NCBI RefSeq assembly: GCF_902506065.1
Contig: NZ_LR732912.1
Coordinates: forward strand, 1,999,983 to 2,063,982
Direction: 5' to 3'
DNA: 64,000 nucleotides
From: Arthrobacter sp. 9V
GTDB lineage: Bacteria > Actinomycetota > Actinomycetes > Actinomycetales > Micrococcaceae
Part shown: positions 35,116-43,006 of the stretch, one piece after another
How the letters are laid out: every line of letters starts with the position of its first letter
Numbering within the stretch: the first letter of the stretch is position 1
The notes under the pieces: generated by a model
The model's database searches: none
Told to the model about the DNA's origin: nothing
Seen by the model: the letters and a program-made list of their open reading frames with translations, nothing else
Made by a program: the position numbers and the translations under genes

Positions 35116-37131
35116 CTAATCGTCCAGGCGATTGATTCCCGTTGGGAGATACTTTGCCCACCAACGGAGGATGTGCTCAAAGCGCTGCAGGCGGTGATGT
35201 GGCGTGCCCGAGCGTGACAACTCGTGATCCTCCCCCGGGAAGATCAACAAGGATGTGTCCACACCCTTTGCCCTCAGATGCGCGTAGTAGCGCTGGCCCT
35301 GTTCAACGGGGCACCGGAGATCGTTCTCACTGTGAATCACCAGGGTGGGTGTCTCTACGCGCGCAACAACCGCCATGGGACTTTGGGTCGCCATCTGCTC
35401 GGCTGTTCCTCCGATGTATTCGTTCCCGAAGAACCACCCGATATCAGCCGACCCTGCAAAGCTGACGGGGTCCAGGAAACCGCGCTCGACGATCGCGGCT
35501 TTGAAGCGGTGGTCGTGGGCGATGGTCCATGCGGTCAGGTACCCACCGTAGGAACCTCCCATGATCCCCACTTGGTCCTTGTCCAAGGAAGCAAACGAGG
35601 CCAATGCTGAGTCGAGGAATGCCAGGACGTCTTGCATGTCCACAGTCCCCATGCGCTCTTTGACTGCCCGGCCGTGGGCTTGCCCGTAACCGGATGATCC
35701 CCGCGGATTGCACATGAGAACCGCGTAACCGGCGGCGGCGTAGACCTGGGCTTCGTCGAAGAACGACCCGGTGTATTGGGAAAAGGGGCCACCGTGAATG
35801 GTGAGGAGAACGGGGTGGGGGCCAGGTCCCTCGGGGAATACCACCCAACCGTGAACGGGATGACCATCGGTGGATTCGGCTTCGAAGTCCAGGGGCTCCG
35901 CCACCCGGGAGTTGTTGCGCAAGTGGGCTGAGAAGTCCGTGAGGAGGCGCATCTCGCCGCGTTCCATGGAGGCGACATCGCCTACGGTTGCGGCGTCGGA
36001 GAAACTCACGGCGATCTCCCCGTTGGCAGCCACTGTGGCCCCGGTAACTACCCTGGCACCATAAACCAAGGGGGTGATCACGCCATCTGCCGTGATATTG
36101 AGCAGTTCCACGCTCCCCATTGCTGTATTCAGCACCAGTACGCTGCCCGGTCCGCTGGGTTCCAAAGGTCCCGAGACGTCCAAATGGTCCACATCGGTGA
36201 GCGCCGCCGCCTCTCCCCCGGCAACAGGCATGGCGTACAGAACGGCATTGCGGGCCACAAAGTCCTTGCCGGTCCCACCCAGGTCCTGGGCCGTGTAGAA
36301 GAGCCAACGGCCATCAGTGGAGGCCCGAACAGCAGTGACAGTCTGCAGGCTTTTGTTCAAAGGTTCGACGGCGGCTGGCCGGCCGCCGTCGGCGTCCACC
36401 CGATAGATGGAGGTGACGAGGTCGTCGTCGTGTCCTTCATGGAGAGCGGCGGTGAAGTAAAGGTGCGAGCCGTCAGCTGAAAAGCAGGGCGACTCATTGT
36501 CCGAGTCACCAAAGGTGACCTGCCGTGCAGAAGGGATTCCTGTCACGTGCCGCGCAGGCTGTTCGCGCGCGGCCCTACCGCGGGGAGCGACTGCCGGCTC
36601 TCCACCCAGCTCCGGGACTTCGACGACGAACAACTGCAGGCGCTGGTCCCCGGTGTAGCCGAGGCCGTTCATCCGGTATTGATTTGAGGCGATCAATCGG
36701 GCGTCTTCTCCGCCGGAGGTGACGCCATCCACCGTTCCATAGCGCCCCTGTTCCGGAACGCGGGCTTGGAACACAATGCGGTGGGAGTCAGGTGCCCACA
36801 CAAATCCATCCACGCCGGCATGCTGATCTGTGATCCGTTGCGGCTCGCCGCCGGCAGCTTCCACGACGAACAGTTGTGGTTTACCGTCCGGTTCACACCT
36901 CAGGAAGGCAAGAACCAGGCCATCCGGAGAGAACGCCGGAGAAGTGTCCCTGAAGCCCCGGGTGATGCGTCGCGAATACTTGGTGGCGTCCATGGGGATG
37001 CTCCACAACTGACCCACGTAGCTGTCGGCATCAAAATCGGGCCTCGTGACGGAGACCACCGCCTTGGTGCCGTCGGGGTGGATCGCCGGGGCGGACAGGG
37101 AGTTCAGCAGGTGCAGTTGCTCGGGTTTCAC
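35116..37131 (-). CDS. S9 family peptidase (acylaminoacyl/dipeptidyl peptidase-like)
   Basis: A 671-residue prolyl-oligopeptidase-family enzyme. An N-terminal seven-bladed beta-propeller (about 1-400, with WD40-like PD40 repeats such as SPAFSPDGLVLAFLRCE and SPCFSADGSHLYFT) precedes an alpha/beta hydrolase domain. The catalytic Ser (about 523) is in GGSYGGYLT, and the Asp and His lie in HSENDLRCPVEQG and PGEDHELSRSG. It cleaves short peptides. No signal peptide is seen, so it is cytosolic. The GTG follows TAGGCT by 7 nt (leaderless). Confidence 0.92.
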   Translation of the reverse strand: MKPEQLHLLNSLSAPAIHPDGTKAVVSVTRPDFDADSYVGQLWSIPMDATKYSRRITRGFRDTSPAFSPDGLVLAFLRCEPDGKPQLFVVEAAGGEPQRITDQHAGVDGFVWAPDSHRIVFQARVPEQGRYGTVDGVTSGGEDARLIASNQYRMNGLGYTGDQRLQLFVVEVPELGGEPAVAPRGRAAREQPARHVTGIPSARQVTFGDSDNESPCFSADGSHLYFTAALHEGHDDDLVTSIYRVDADGGRPAAVEPLNKSLQTVTAVRASTDGRWLFYTAQDLGGTGKDFVARNAVLYAMPVAGGEAAALTDVDHLDVSGPLEPSGPGSVLVLNTAMGSVELLNITADGVITPLVYGARVVTGATVAANGEIAVSFSDAATVGDVASMERGEMRLLTDFSAHLRNNSRVAEPLDFEAESTDGHPVHGWVVFPEGPGPHPVLLTIHGGPFSQYTGSFFDEAQVYAAAGYAVLMCNPRGSSGYGQAHGRAVKERMGTVDMQDVLAFLDSALASFASLDKDQVGIMGGSYGGYLTAWTIAHDHRFKAAIVERGFLDPVSFAGSADIGWFFGNEYIGGTAEQMATQSPMAVVARVETPTLVIHSENDLRCPVEQGQRYYAHLRAKGVDTSLLIFPGEDHELSRSGTPHHRLQRFEHILRWWAKYLPTGINRLDD

Positions 37132-37138
37132 GATGGTG

Positions 37139-37144
37139 AGCCTA
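37139..37144 (-). promoter_or_regulatory. -10 box, leaderless start of S9 peptidase
   Basis: TAGGCT, 7 nt before the GTG at 37131. Confidence 0.45.
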
Positions 37145-37186
37145 GCCCGGCAGTGGTGCCCCGGGCCCCAGACACTCCGCCCGCCG

Positions 37187-37192
37187 TAGGAT
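37187..37192 (+). promoter_or_regulatory. -10 box, leaderless start of the RlmA-like methyltransferase
   Basis: TAGGAT, 7 nt before the ATG at 37200. Confidence 0.45.
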
Positions 37193-37199
37193 TGGAGCC

Positions 37200-38042
37200 A
37201 TGTTCTCCCATGCCGTTGCCGCCCTCCGCTGTCCTGTTTGCCGAGGGACGCTCCAGCTAAGGGATGGCGGGCAGCCGACGCTTGCCTGTGAGGCCGGGCA
37301 CCTGTTCGACGCCGCCAAGCAGGGCTACTTCAACCTGCTGACAGGCAAGGGTACGGTCTTCGAAGCTGATTCGGCAGACATGGTGGCCGCCCGGTACAGG
37401 TTCCTCGATGCCGGTCACTACTCCGGCCTCGCCACGGCCGTTGCAGAAGCTGCTGCTGGTTCACTCAAGGGTCCAGGTGCCCTGGTTCTGGATGCCGGCA
37501 CCGGCACCGGCCACTATCTGCACGCGGTCCTTGAGAGGTCAGGGGCAGCGGGCATAGCCATGGACATCTCCAAATTCGCGTTAAGGCGCGCCGCCCGACT
37601 GAATCCTGCGGCCGCCAATATTGTCTGGGACGTTTGGCGTCCGCTGCCCATGGCGGATAACACCGCGGACGTGGTGACAGTTGTCTTTGCCCCGCGAAAC
37701 CCCGCAGAGTTTGCCCGCGTGCTTCGTCCCGGCGGCTCCTTGATTGTTGTGACGCCCCGGCCGGGCCACCTTGCCGAGATCGCGGGCCGGACAGGCATGC
37801 TTGGCATTGAAGCCGGCAAGGAAGAGCGACTGTTGGACTCCATGCGGGACTATTTTGACCCTGGCACCAGCCATAGCCTTGACCTTCCCTTGAGCCTCAC
37901 CGGATCCGAGGTTGCCGACCTCGCCTACATGGGTCCGGCCGGACACCACCTCCAGCGTGAAGAGTTGGCGGAATTGGCAGCGTTGGAAGGTTTGGTGTCC
38001 ACCACGGCGAAGTTCAGGATCAGCGAATTCCCCGTGTCCTGA
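37200..38042 (+). CDS. RlmA/TlrB-like 23S rRNA (guanine-N1) methyltransferase
   Basis: A 280-residue protein with the RlmA layout: a zinc-ribbon start (LRCPVCRGTL then LACEAGHLFD, ligands C-x2-C and C-x3-H), the family signature KQGYFNLL, and a SAM domain (LVLDAGTGTGHYLHAV and a later VFAPRNPAEFARVLRPGG). RlmA(I) methylates G745 and RlmA(II)/TlrB methylates G748 of 23S rRNA; the latter gives tylosin resistance. Which guanine is modified here cannot be read from sequence. It is leaderless and divergent from the S9 peptidase. Confidence 0.88.
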   Translation: MFSHAVAALRCPVCRGTLQLRDGGQPTLACEAGHLFDAAKQGYFNLLTGKGTVFEADSADMVAARYRFLDAGHYSGLATAVAEAAAGSLKGPGALVLDAGTGTGHYLHAVLERSGAAGIAMDISKFALRRAARLNPAAANIVWDVWRPLPMADNTADVVTVVFAPRNPAEFARVLRPGGSLIVVTPRPGHLAEIAGRTGMLGIEAGKEERLLDSMRDYFDPGTSHSLDLPLSLTGSEVADLAYMGPAGHHLQREELAELAALEGLVSTTAKFRISEFPVS

Positions 38043-38119
38043 CGTGGCCCGGAACCTCGGGCTAGGATGGAAGAACAGCGACTGTGATCCCGTCCGCGGG
38101 ATCCGGGACCAAGGGGGAA

Positions 38120-38584
38120 ATGATGTTTGAATGGCTCGGCGAGAATTGGTGGGCTCTCTGGCTCACGGTCTTCCTCGCGTTCGCAGTGGTGGAGATGCTC
38201 ACCCTGGACCTCTTCTTCATCATGCTCGGCGGCGGAGCCCTGGCCGGGTTGATCGCCGACTTCGCGGGTGCCGATTTTTGGCTTCAAATCGTAATTTTTT
38301 CCGTGGTCTCCCTCCTGATGATTGTCTTTGTCCGTCCTGTGGCCATGAAGCACCTGCATAAGGGGCCGGCGGAACAGCGCAGCAACATAGACCGGCTCAT
38401 TGGTCAGCCTGCCCTGGTCATCGAAGCCGTGAGCGGAACCAGCGGACTGGTCAAGATCGGCGGCGATGTGTGGAGCGCCCGCAGCACGGCCGGTGTTCTC
38501 GACGCCGGTGCCACAGTTCAGGTCACCAGGATTGACGGTGCGACGGCGGTAGTAGCCTCGCCTGCCGAGAACAGCCCGCGCTAA
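38120..38584 (+). CDS. NfeD-family membrane protein
   Basis: A 154-residue protein with three membrane helices (about 8-28, 30-48 and 52-73) and a C-terminal OB-fold domain (about 90-150, with IGQPALVIEAVSGTSGLVKIGGDVWSARS). NfeD proteins pair with SPFH proteins at membrane microdomains, and the next gene encodes one. ATG codons at 38120 and 38123 follow AAGGGGG. A TAGGAT at 38064-38069 may be its promoter. Confidence 0.9.
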   Translation: MMFEWLGENWWALWLTVFLAFAVVEMLTLDLFFIMLGGGALAGLIADFAGADFWLQIVIFSVVSLLMIVFVRPVAMKHLHKGPAEQRSNIDRLIGQPALVIEAVSGTSGLVKIGGDVWSARSTAGVLDAGATVQVTRIDGATAVVASPAENSPR

Positions 38585-38676
38585 GGCGCGCCTTTGAATT
38601 TAAGCAGTTGCCGATGCGGGCAGCCTGCCCGCGTTCAGCCGCATCAAACCACGCAATTGGGGAATGAAGGAGATGT

Positions 38677-39654
38677 ATGGACGGCTTAGGAGGAACAGCA
38701 GCAGCAATTGTGCTGATTGTTCTCGTCATTTTTGTCATCATCGTGTTGGTCCGTTCGGTGAGGATCATCCCGCAGGCACGCGCCGGCGTCGTTGAACGCC
38801 TCGGCAAGTACCAGCGGACACTCAACCCGGGGCTAACCATCCTGATCCCGTTCGTCGACAGGCTCCTGCCGTTGCTCGACCTCCGTGAACAAGTGGTGTC
38901 GTTCCCGCCTCAGCCGGTGATCACCGAGGACAACCTGGTGGTCTCGATTGACACCGTTGTTTACTTCCAAGTAACTGATCCCCGGGCTGCAACCTACGAG
39001 ATCGCCAACTACATCCAGGCCGTGGAGCAGTTGACCACCACCACGCTTCGCAACGTGGTGGGTGGGCTCAACCTTGAAGAAGCCCTCACCTCCCGGGACC
39101 AGATCAACGGTCAGCTGCGCGGCGTGCTTGACGAAGCAACGGGTCGTTGGGGAATCCGTGTTTCCCGCGTGGAGCTGAAGGCGATTGATCCGCCCCACTC
39201 CATCCAGGACTCCATGGAGAAGCAGATGCGCGCAGAGCGGGATCGTCGTGCAGCAATCCTGACTGCTGAAGGTACCAAGCAGTCACAGATCCTCACTGCA
39301 GAAGGCCAGAGGCAGGCAGCCATTCTTGCAGCTGAAGGTGACGCCAAGGCAGCCATCCTGAGGGCGGACGGCGAAGCCCAAGCCATTCAGAAGGTCTTCG
39401 ATGCCATTCACAAGGGCAACCCGGATCAGAAACTCCTTGCATATCAGTACCTGCAAACCCTCCCGAAGATCGCCGAGGGGAGCTCGAACAAACTGTGGAT
39501 CATTCCCAGTGAAGTCGGCGAAGCACTCAAGGGCATCGGCGGCGCACTCGGAGGGAACAACGGGGATTCCCCGGTTGGCCTCTTCGGCGGCGCTGAAGAA
39601 ACCAGGAAGCCCGAGCCTGAGGGAGCGCACCAACAGCCGCGGCCGGCTGAATAA
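38677..39654 (+). CDS. SPFH/stomatin-prohibitin family protein (QmcA-like)
   Basis: A 325-residue protein with an N-terminal membrane helix (about 3-23), the SPFH (Band 7) domain (about 25-180, with RIIPQARAGVVERLGKYQRTLNPGL), and a coiled coil (about 180-240) rich in AEG repeats. A C-terminal oligomerisation region follows, then a Pro-rich charged tail. AAGGAG precedes the ATG by 6 nt. It lies 92 bp after the NfeD gene and is probably in the same operon. It probably forms a membrane scaffold; no enzymatic role is expected. Confidence 0.92.
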   Translation: MDGLGGTAAAIVLIVLVIFVIIVLVRSVRIIPQARAGVVERLGKYQRTLNPGLTILIPFVDRLLPLLDLREQVVSFPPQPVITEDNLVVSIDTVVYFQVTDPRAATYEIANYIQAVEQLTTTTLRNVVGGLNLEEALTSRDQINGQLRGVLDEATGRWGIRVSRVELKAIDPPHSIQDSMEKQMRAERDRRAAILTAEGTKQSQILTAEGQRQAAILAAEGDAKAAILRADGEAQAIQKVFDAIHKGNPDQKLLAYQYLQTLPKIAEGSSNKLWIIPSEVGEALKGIGGALGGNNGDSPVGLFGGAEETRKPEPEGAHQQPRPAE

Positions 39655-39672
39655 GGCCACGTACGGTGACAG

Positions 39673-39704
39673 CGAACGGTCAGCCCACTCGGGCTGGCCG
39701 TTCG
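39673..39704 (+). terminator. Terminator of the NfeD-SPFH operon
   Basis: A 14-bp stem with one G-U pair (cgaacggtcagccc / gggctggccgttcg) and ACTC loop. A T-rich tract ends at 39722. Confidence 0.85.
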
Positions 39705-39720
39705 TTGTTTGTGGCATTTT

Positions 39721-39750
39721 TTGAGTAGTGGGCGACGATCCGCGTATAAT
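39721..39750 (+). promoter_or_regulatory. Strong promoter of rbpA
   Basis: TTGAGT (39721-39726), 18-nt spacer and a consensus TATAAT (39745-39750). The transcript start would be near 39757, giving a leader of about 155 nt. Confidence 0.75.
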
Positions 39751-39805
39751 GGGATATTTGTCCGGCTGGTTCAGCGTGGATGGAACATAAAAGCTTGGCC
39801 AGGCG

Positions 39806-39891
39806 TTGCAATTAGTGATGCAAGGTGTGCAGAAGTAGTCCGTAAGGAACGTGAAAACGGCTTACGGCTAGCGCGGGGTTCCTGCTCCGCG
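39806..39891 (+). promoter_or_regulatory. Structured 5' leader of rbpA
   Basis: Three successive inverted repeats: ttgca/tgcaa (39806-39810, 39819-39823), ccgtaag/cttacgg (39840-39846, 39861-39867) and cgcgg/ccgcg (39872-39876, 39887-39891). The last ends about 8 nt before the GAGGGAG ribosome site. Confidence 0.45.
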
Positions 39892-39911
39892 AACAGACAG
39901 AGGGAGTAATC

Positions 39912-40259
39912 ATGAGCGATCGCAGCCTGCGGGGTATGCGTCTTGGCGCCCAAAGCATGGAAACAGAATCCGGCGTTGAACCGGCACCGCGCCAGCGGGT
40001 CGAGTACCGTTGCGAGGATGGCGAGCAGGTCTTTGTGACCTTCTCCTCCGAGGCAGAAATTCCCCCCGTTTGGGTTTCGAAGACCGGAAAGGAAGCGCTG
40101 CTGGTTGACGGCGAGCGTCCTGTGGATGCCAACGAGAAAGCTGTCCGCACGCACTGGGACATGCTCCTGGAGCGCCGCAGCCTCCCCGAACTGGAGCAGA
40201 TCCTTGAGGACCGACTCAACATCCTGCGTGAGCGCCGCGGAGAGCGCCGCTCCGCATAG
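39912..40259 (+). CDS. rbpA: RNA polymerase-binding protein RbpA
   Basis: A 115-residue actinobacterial transcription activator that binds sigma-A/HrdB-type factors and stabilises the open complex. It starts SDRSLRGMRLGAQSMETESG and has the sigma-interacting C-terminal motif VRTHWDMLLERRSLPELEQIL. The core-domain zinc cysteines found in Streptomyces RbpA are not both present (one Cys in YRCEDGEQ), so this is a zinc-free form as in Mycobacterium. GAGGGAG precedes the ATG. It has its own strong promoter and a long structured leader. Confidence 0.96.
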   Translation: MSDRSLRGMRLGAQSMETESGVEPAPRQRVEYRCEDGEQVFVTFSSEAEIPPVWVSKTGKEALLVDGERPVDANEKAVRTHWDMLLERRSLPELEQILEDRLNILRERRGERRSA

Positions 40260-40289
40260 TTGGTGGATTGTCGAAAATACGACCACCGA

Positions 40290-40334
40290 AAAGGCCGGGT
40301 CCGGCTTCCCTTGCGGAAGTCGAACCCGGCCTTT
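40290..40334. terminator. Bidirectional terminator between rbpA and the mannosyltransferase gene
   Basis: Outer arms aaaggccgggtccg (40290-40303) and cgaacccggccttt (40321-40334) with one mismatch, inner cttcc/ggaag. TTTCTTT follows. Confidence 0.88.
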
Positions 40335-40373
40335 CTTTGTGCTGGAGATAGCGTTTACGTGCTGGAAGCAGGC

Positions 40374-41117
40374 TTACTTAGCTACTGCAGGTGATTTGCG
40401 GGTGAGCTTTGCCCACCGTGATGCGAGGCCCCACTTCGTGACGTTGATCATTGCCTCAACCACGATGTTGCCACTCATCTTCGATGCCCCAAGCTCGCGC
40501 TCGACGAAAGTGATGGGGCGCTCTTCGATGCGGAGCCCAAGTTTGGCCACCCGCCACGCGAGGTCAACCTGGAAGCCATAGCCAACCGACTCCACCTCGT
40601 CCAGGTTCAACGCCTCCAACGTACTGCGGCGGAAGGCACGGTAGCCCCCGGTGACGTCCTTGATCTTGACGCCCAGCATGATGCGGGCATAGGTGCTGCC
40701 AATTCGGGAGATTGCCTGACGGTAAAGCGGCCAGTTAACCACGCTGCCACCGGGAACCCATCGTGAGCCCATGGCAAGATCCGCCCCGCCCTCAACGGCG
40801 TCAAGGAGAAGCGGCAACTGCTCAGGCTTATGGGAACCGTCGGCGTCCATTTCCACCAGCACCTCATAGCCTGCGGCAAGACCCCACTTGAAGCCTGCGA
40901 TGTAGGCAGCTCCAAGGCCTTCCTTGCCCTTGCGATGGAGGACATGTACCTGGCTGTCCTCTGCGGCGAAGTCGTCGGCAAGCTTTCCCGTGCCGTCAGG
41001 ACTGTTGTCGTCGACCACCAGGACATCGGAGTGCGGCACTGCGGCGCGCAGCCGCCCCAAGGTCACGGGGAGCGATTCCAGCTCGTTGTAGGTGGGAATG
41101 ATCGTCAGGACACGCAA
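40374..41117 (-). CDS. ppm1: Polyprenol monophosphomannose synthase (GT2)
   Basis: A 247-residue GT-A glycosyltransferase that transfers mannose from GDP-mannose to polyprenyl phosphate, the donor for lipomannan-type glycans and protein O-mannosylation. VLTIIPTYNE, VVDDNSPDGTGK and EMDADGSHKPEQL (the DxD metal motif) are present, and SRWVPGGSVVNWPLYRQAIS follows. It lacks the membrane helices and the fused Lnt-like domain of mycobacterial Ppm1. The start is TTG at 41117, chosen because AAGGAAAGG lies upstream and it gives the normal MRVLTIIPTYNE beginning. RbpA lies next to ppm1 in mycobacteria too. Confidence 0.93.
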   Translation of the reverse strand: MRVLTIIPTYNELESLPVTLGRLRAAVPHSDVLVVDDNSPDGTGKLADDFAAEDSQVHVLHRKGKEGLGAAYIAGFKWGLAAGYEVLVEMDADGSHKPEQLPLLLDAVEGGADLAMGSRWVPGGSVVNWPLYRQAISRIGSTYARIMLGVKIKDVTGGYRAFRRSTLEALNLDEVESVGYGFQVDLAWRVAKLGLRIEERPITFVERELGASKMSGNIVVEAMINVTKWGLASRWAKLTRKSPAVAK

Positions 41118-41264
41118 GAAGAGGCCTTTCCTTGATGGAGCGGTCAGTGTGCCGGAGCAGCCCAAAGGCTGGCATTCTGGCGCAACTCTCCATTATAGGA
41201 CGACTACCAGGGCCCGTTTGGCGGATGTGGTGTCAACCACATCCGCGGATGGTGGCCCTCTTCG

Positions 41265-42923
41265 TCAGATCCTGAGTGACTCGTGGGCGAACAACTCCTG
41301 ACCCTCGCGCACCGTTTGCAGGCATCGGGGGTCGCTGCCGGTGTCCAGTGCCGGCAAAAGAGGTGTTCGTGCCCGGGGATCTGTACTCCATGACTGCACA
41401 CGGCTGTCAGCTACCTGCACCATCAGTTCCTCCACTTCCCAGACAGCGAAACTGGCAGGAGCGCCCGGGACCAGCTGCCCCATCAGTGGGTTCCGATGCT
41501 TGGTAGCCCGCCACCCGGCACGCGTGTGTCCCAGGAAAGCCGCCCGGGCAGATATTCTCTGGTCCGGGTTACTGTGCTCCAAACACGCCCGAACGCTTGA
41601 CCATGGGCGGAGCGGGGTTACCGGGCTGTCGCTACCGAAGGCTATGGGGACGCCACTCGCGTAGAAGGCGGCAAAGGGGTTCATGCTCCGGCTGCGGTCA
41701 CCCAAACGCTGTGCGTACAAACCACCTGCAGCACCCCAGGCGGCGTCAAAGACTGGCTGAACGCTGACCGTCACGGAGAATTTGGCCAAGCGCTCGATTG
41801 CGGACTGGTCCGCCATCTCCACGTGCTCGAGGCGGTGGCCGGCCGCCCGGACACGCTGCTCCCCCACCTCGGCCGCTGCGGCGTCAAATGCATCCAGCAC
41901 AGCACCCAGGCCGGCGTCACCAATGACGTGGAAGCCGGCTTGGATTCCCAGCAGGGAGGTGGACACAAGGTGTTTGGCGGCGTCGTCCACGGAAAGGTAC
42001 AAACTGCCGCGCTGGCCGCTTGCATCTGAGTAGTCGTCCACCAGGGCCGCCGTACGGGATCCGATGGAACCATCCATATTCAGGTCACCGGCAAGGCCCA
42101 GAACCTTGGTTCCCAAGCTGTCCAGAATGGCCTGTGCGTGGTCCTGTGAGGTGGCAAGCTCGCCCCAGTACGGAAGAATCTCAGGTGTGTTCATTTGCCC
42201 GTTCCATGACGCGGCCATCATCAGATCTTCAGGCCCGCAAATGTGTGGCGCGGACATCTCGGCCAAGGCAACGTAACCGTGGGAAGCAGCTTCGCGCAGG
42301 GCCAATTCCTGGTAGCTGCGCCGCTGATGCTCTTGGAAATTGCGGGCGGCACGCCGGGCAGCAGTGTGCGCCTCCCGGACCACGCGGGCCTCCCCGGAGA
42401 AACCGTCGAGGTTGTTCAGAGCTGCTGCCGCAGCCAGCGAGGATGAAACGAGGGCTGAATGGACATCGATGCGCGAAAGGTAGACGTGCCGTCCAGAGGC
42501 AGCCCTTTCGATCTCTTCCAAAGTGGGGAGCGTGGAATCGTTCCACACAGTCTCATCCCAACCGTGACCTAAAACTGTGCCAGCCCCGCTGGCGGAGGCA
42601 ACGGCGTCGAGCAGTTCCCTGGCTGAACGTACCCCGGCGAGCTGCAGCCCGGCCAGGGCAATGCCCGTCTCCGTGAGATGTACATGAGAATCGACGAAGC
42701 CCGGCGCAAGCAGGGCCCCTTTGAGGTCAATGATCTCCATGGAGGAGTCAGCGATGGAGGTGGCCGCCTGCTCGGAGCCGACCCAAGCTACGGTATCTCC
42801 GTCCACCACCATTGCGGTGGCAAAGGGATCTGCTGCGGTATAGATCGAACCATTGCGGTACATGGTGACCTTGCGGTCTTTGGCGTTGCGTTCCGGGCCG
42901 GCTGGCACGCCTGGCTGGTTCAT
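41265..42923 (-). CDS. Amidohydrolase family protein (YtcJ-like, amidohydrolase 3)
   Basis: A 552-residue metal-dependent hydrolase. APGFVDSHVHLTETGIALAG (about residues 73-92) carries the first metal His pair, later His residues lie in GFHVIGDAGLGAV and GHRLEHVEM, and the ligand Asp is in IAFGSDSPVTPL. YtcJ-like proteins hydrolyse N-acyl or carbamate groups, and their natural substrates are mostly unknown. The start ATG at 42923 lies downstream of three 17-bp repeats that separate it from helY. No signal peptide. Confidence 0.88.
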   Translation of the reverse strand: MNQPGVPAGPERNAKDRKVTMYRNGSIYTAADPFATAMVVDGDTVAWVGSEQAATSIADSSMEIIDLKGALLAPGFVDSHVHLTETGIALAGLQLAGVRSARELLDAVASASGAGTVLGHGWDETVWNDSTLPTLEEIERAASGRHVYLSRIDVHSALVSSSLAAAAALNNLDGFSGEARVVREAHTAARRAARNFQEHQRRSYQELALREAASHGYVALAEMSAPHICGPEDLMMAASWNGQMNTPEILPYWGELATSQDHAQAILDSLGTKVLGLAGDLNMDGSIGSRTAALVDDYSDASGQRGSLYLSVDDAAKHLVSTSLLGIQAGFHVIGDAGLGAVLDAFDAAAAEVGEQRVRAAGHRLEHVEMADQSAIERLAKFSVTVSVQPVFDAAWGAAGGLYAQRLGDRSRSMNPFAAFYASGVPIAFGSDSPVTPLRPWSSVRACLEHSNPDQRISARAAFLGHTRAGWRATKHRNPLMGQLVPGAPASFAVWEVEELMVQVADSRVQSWSTDPRARTPLLPALDTGSDPRCLQTVREGQELFAHESLRI

Positions 42924-42953
42924 GCGTTGTGCTCCTTGAGCGTTGAAACTGTG

Positions 42954-43006
42954 TATCAGGAAAGGGGCTGGTTATCAGGAAAAGCCGGCTATCAGGAAAG
43001 GCCGGC
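42954..43006. repeat. Three tandem 17-19-bp repeats between helY and the amidohydrolase gene
   Basis: TATCAGGAAAGGGGCTGGT (42954-42972), TATCAGGAAAAGCCGGC (42973-42989) and TATCAGGAAAGGCCGGC (42990-43006) follow one another without gaps. The last runs into the stop codon of helY. Confidence 0.8.

Noticed and set aside
39818..39838. Six-codon ORF in the rbpA leader
   Set aside because: It has no ribosome site and an unremarkable sequence; it is likely by chance.
42954..43006. CRISPR array
   Set aside because: The three repeats are directly adjacent with no spacers.
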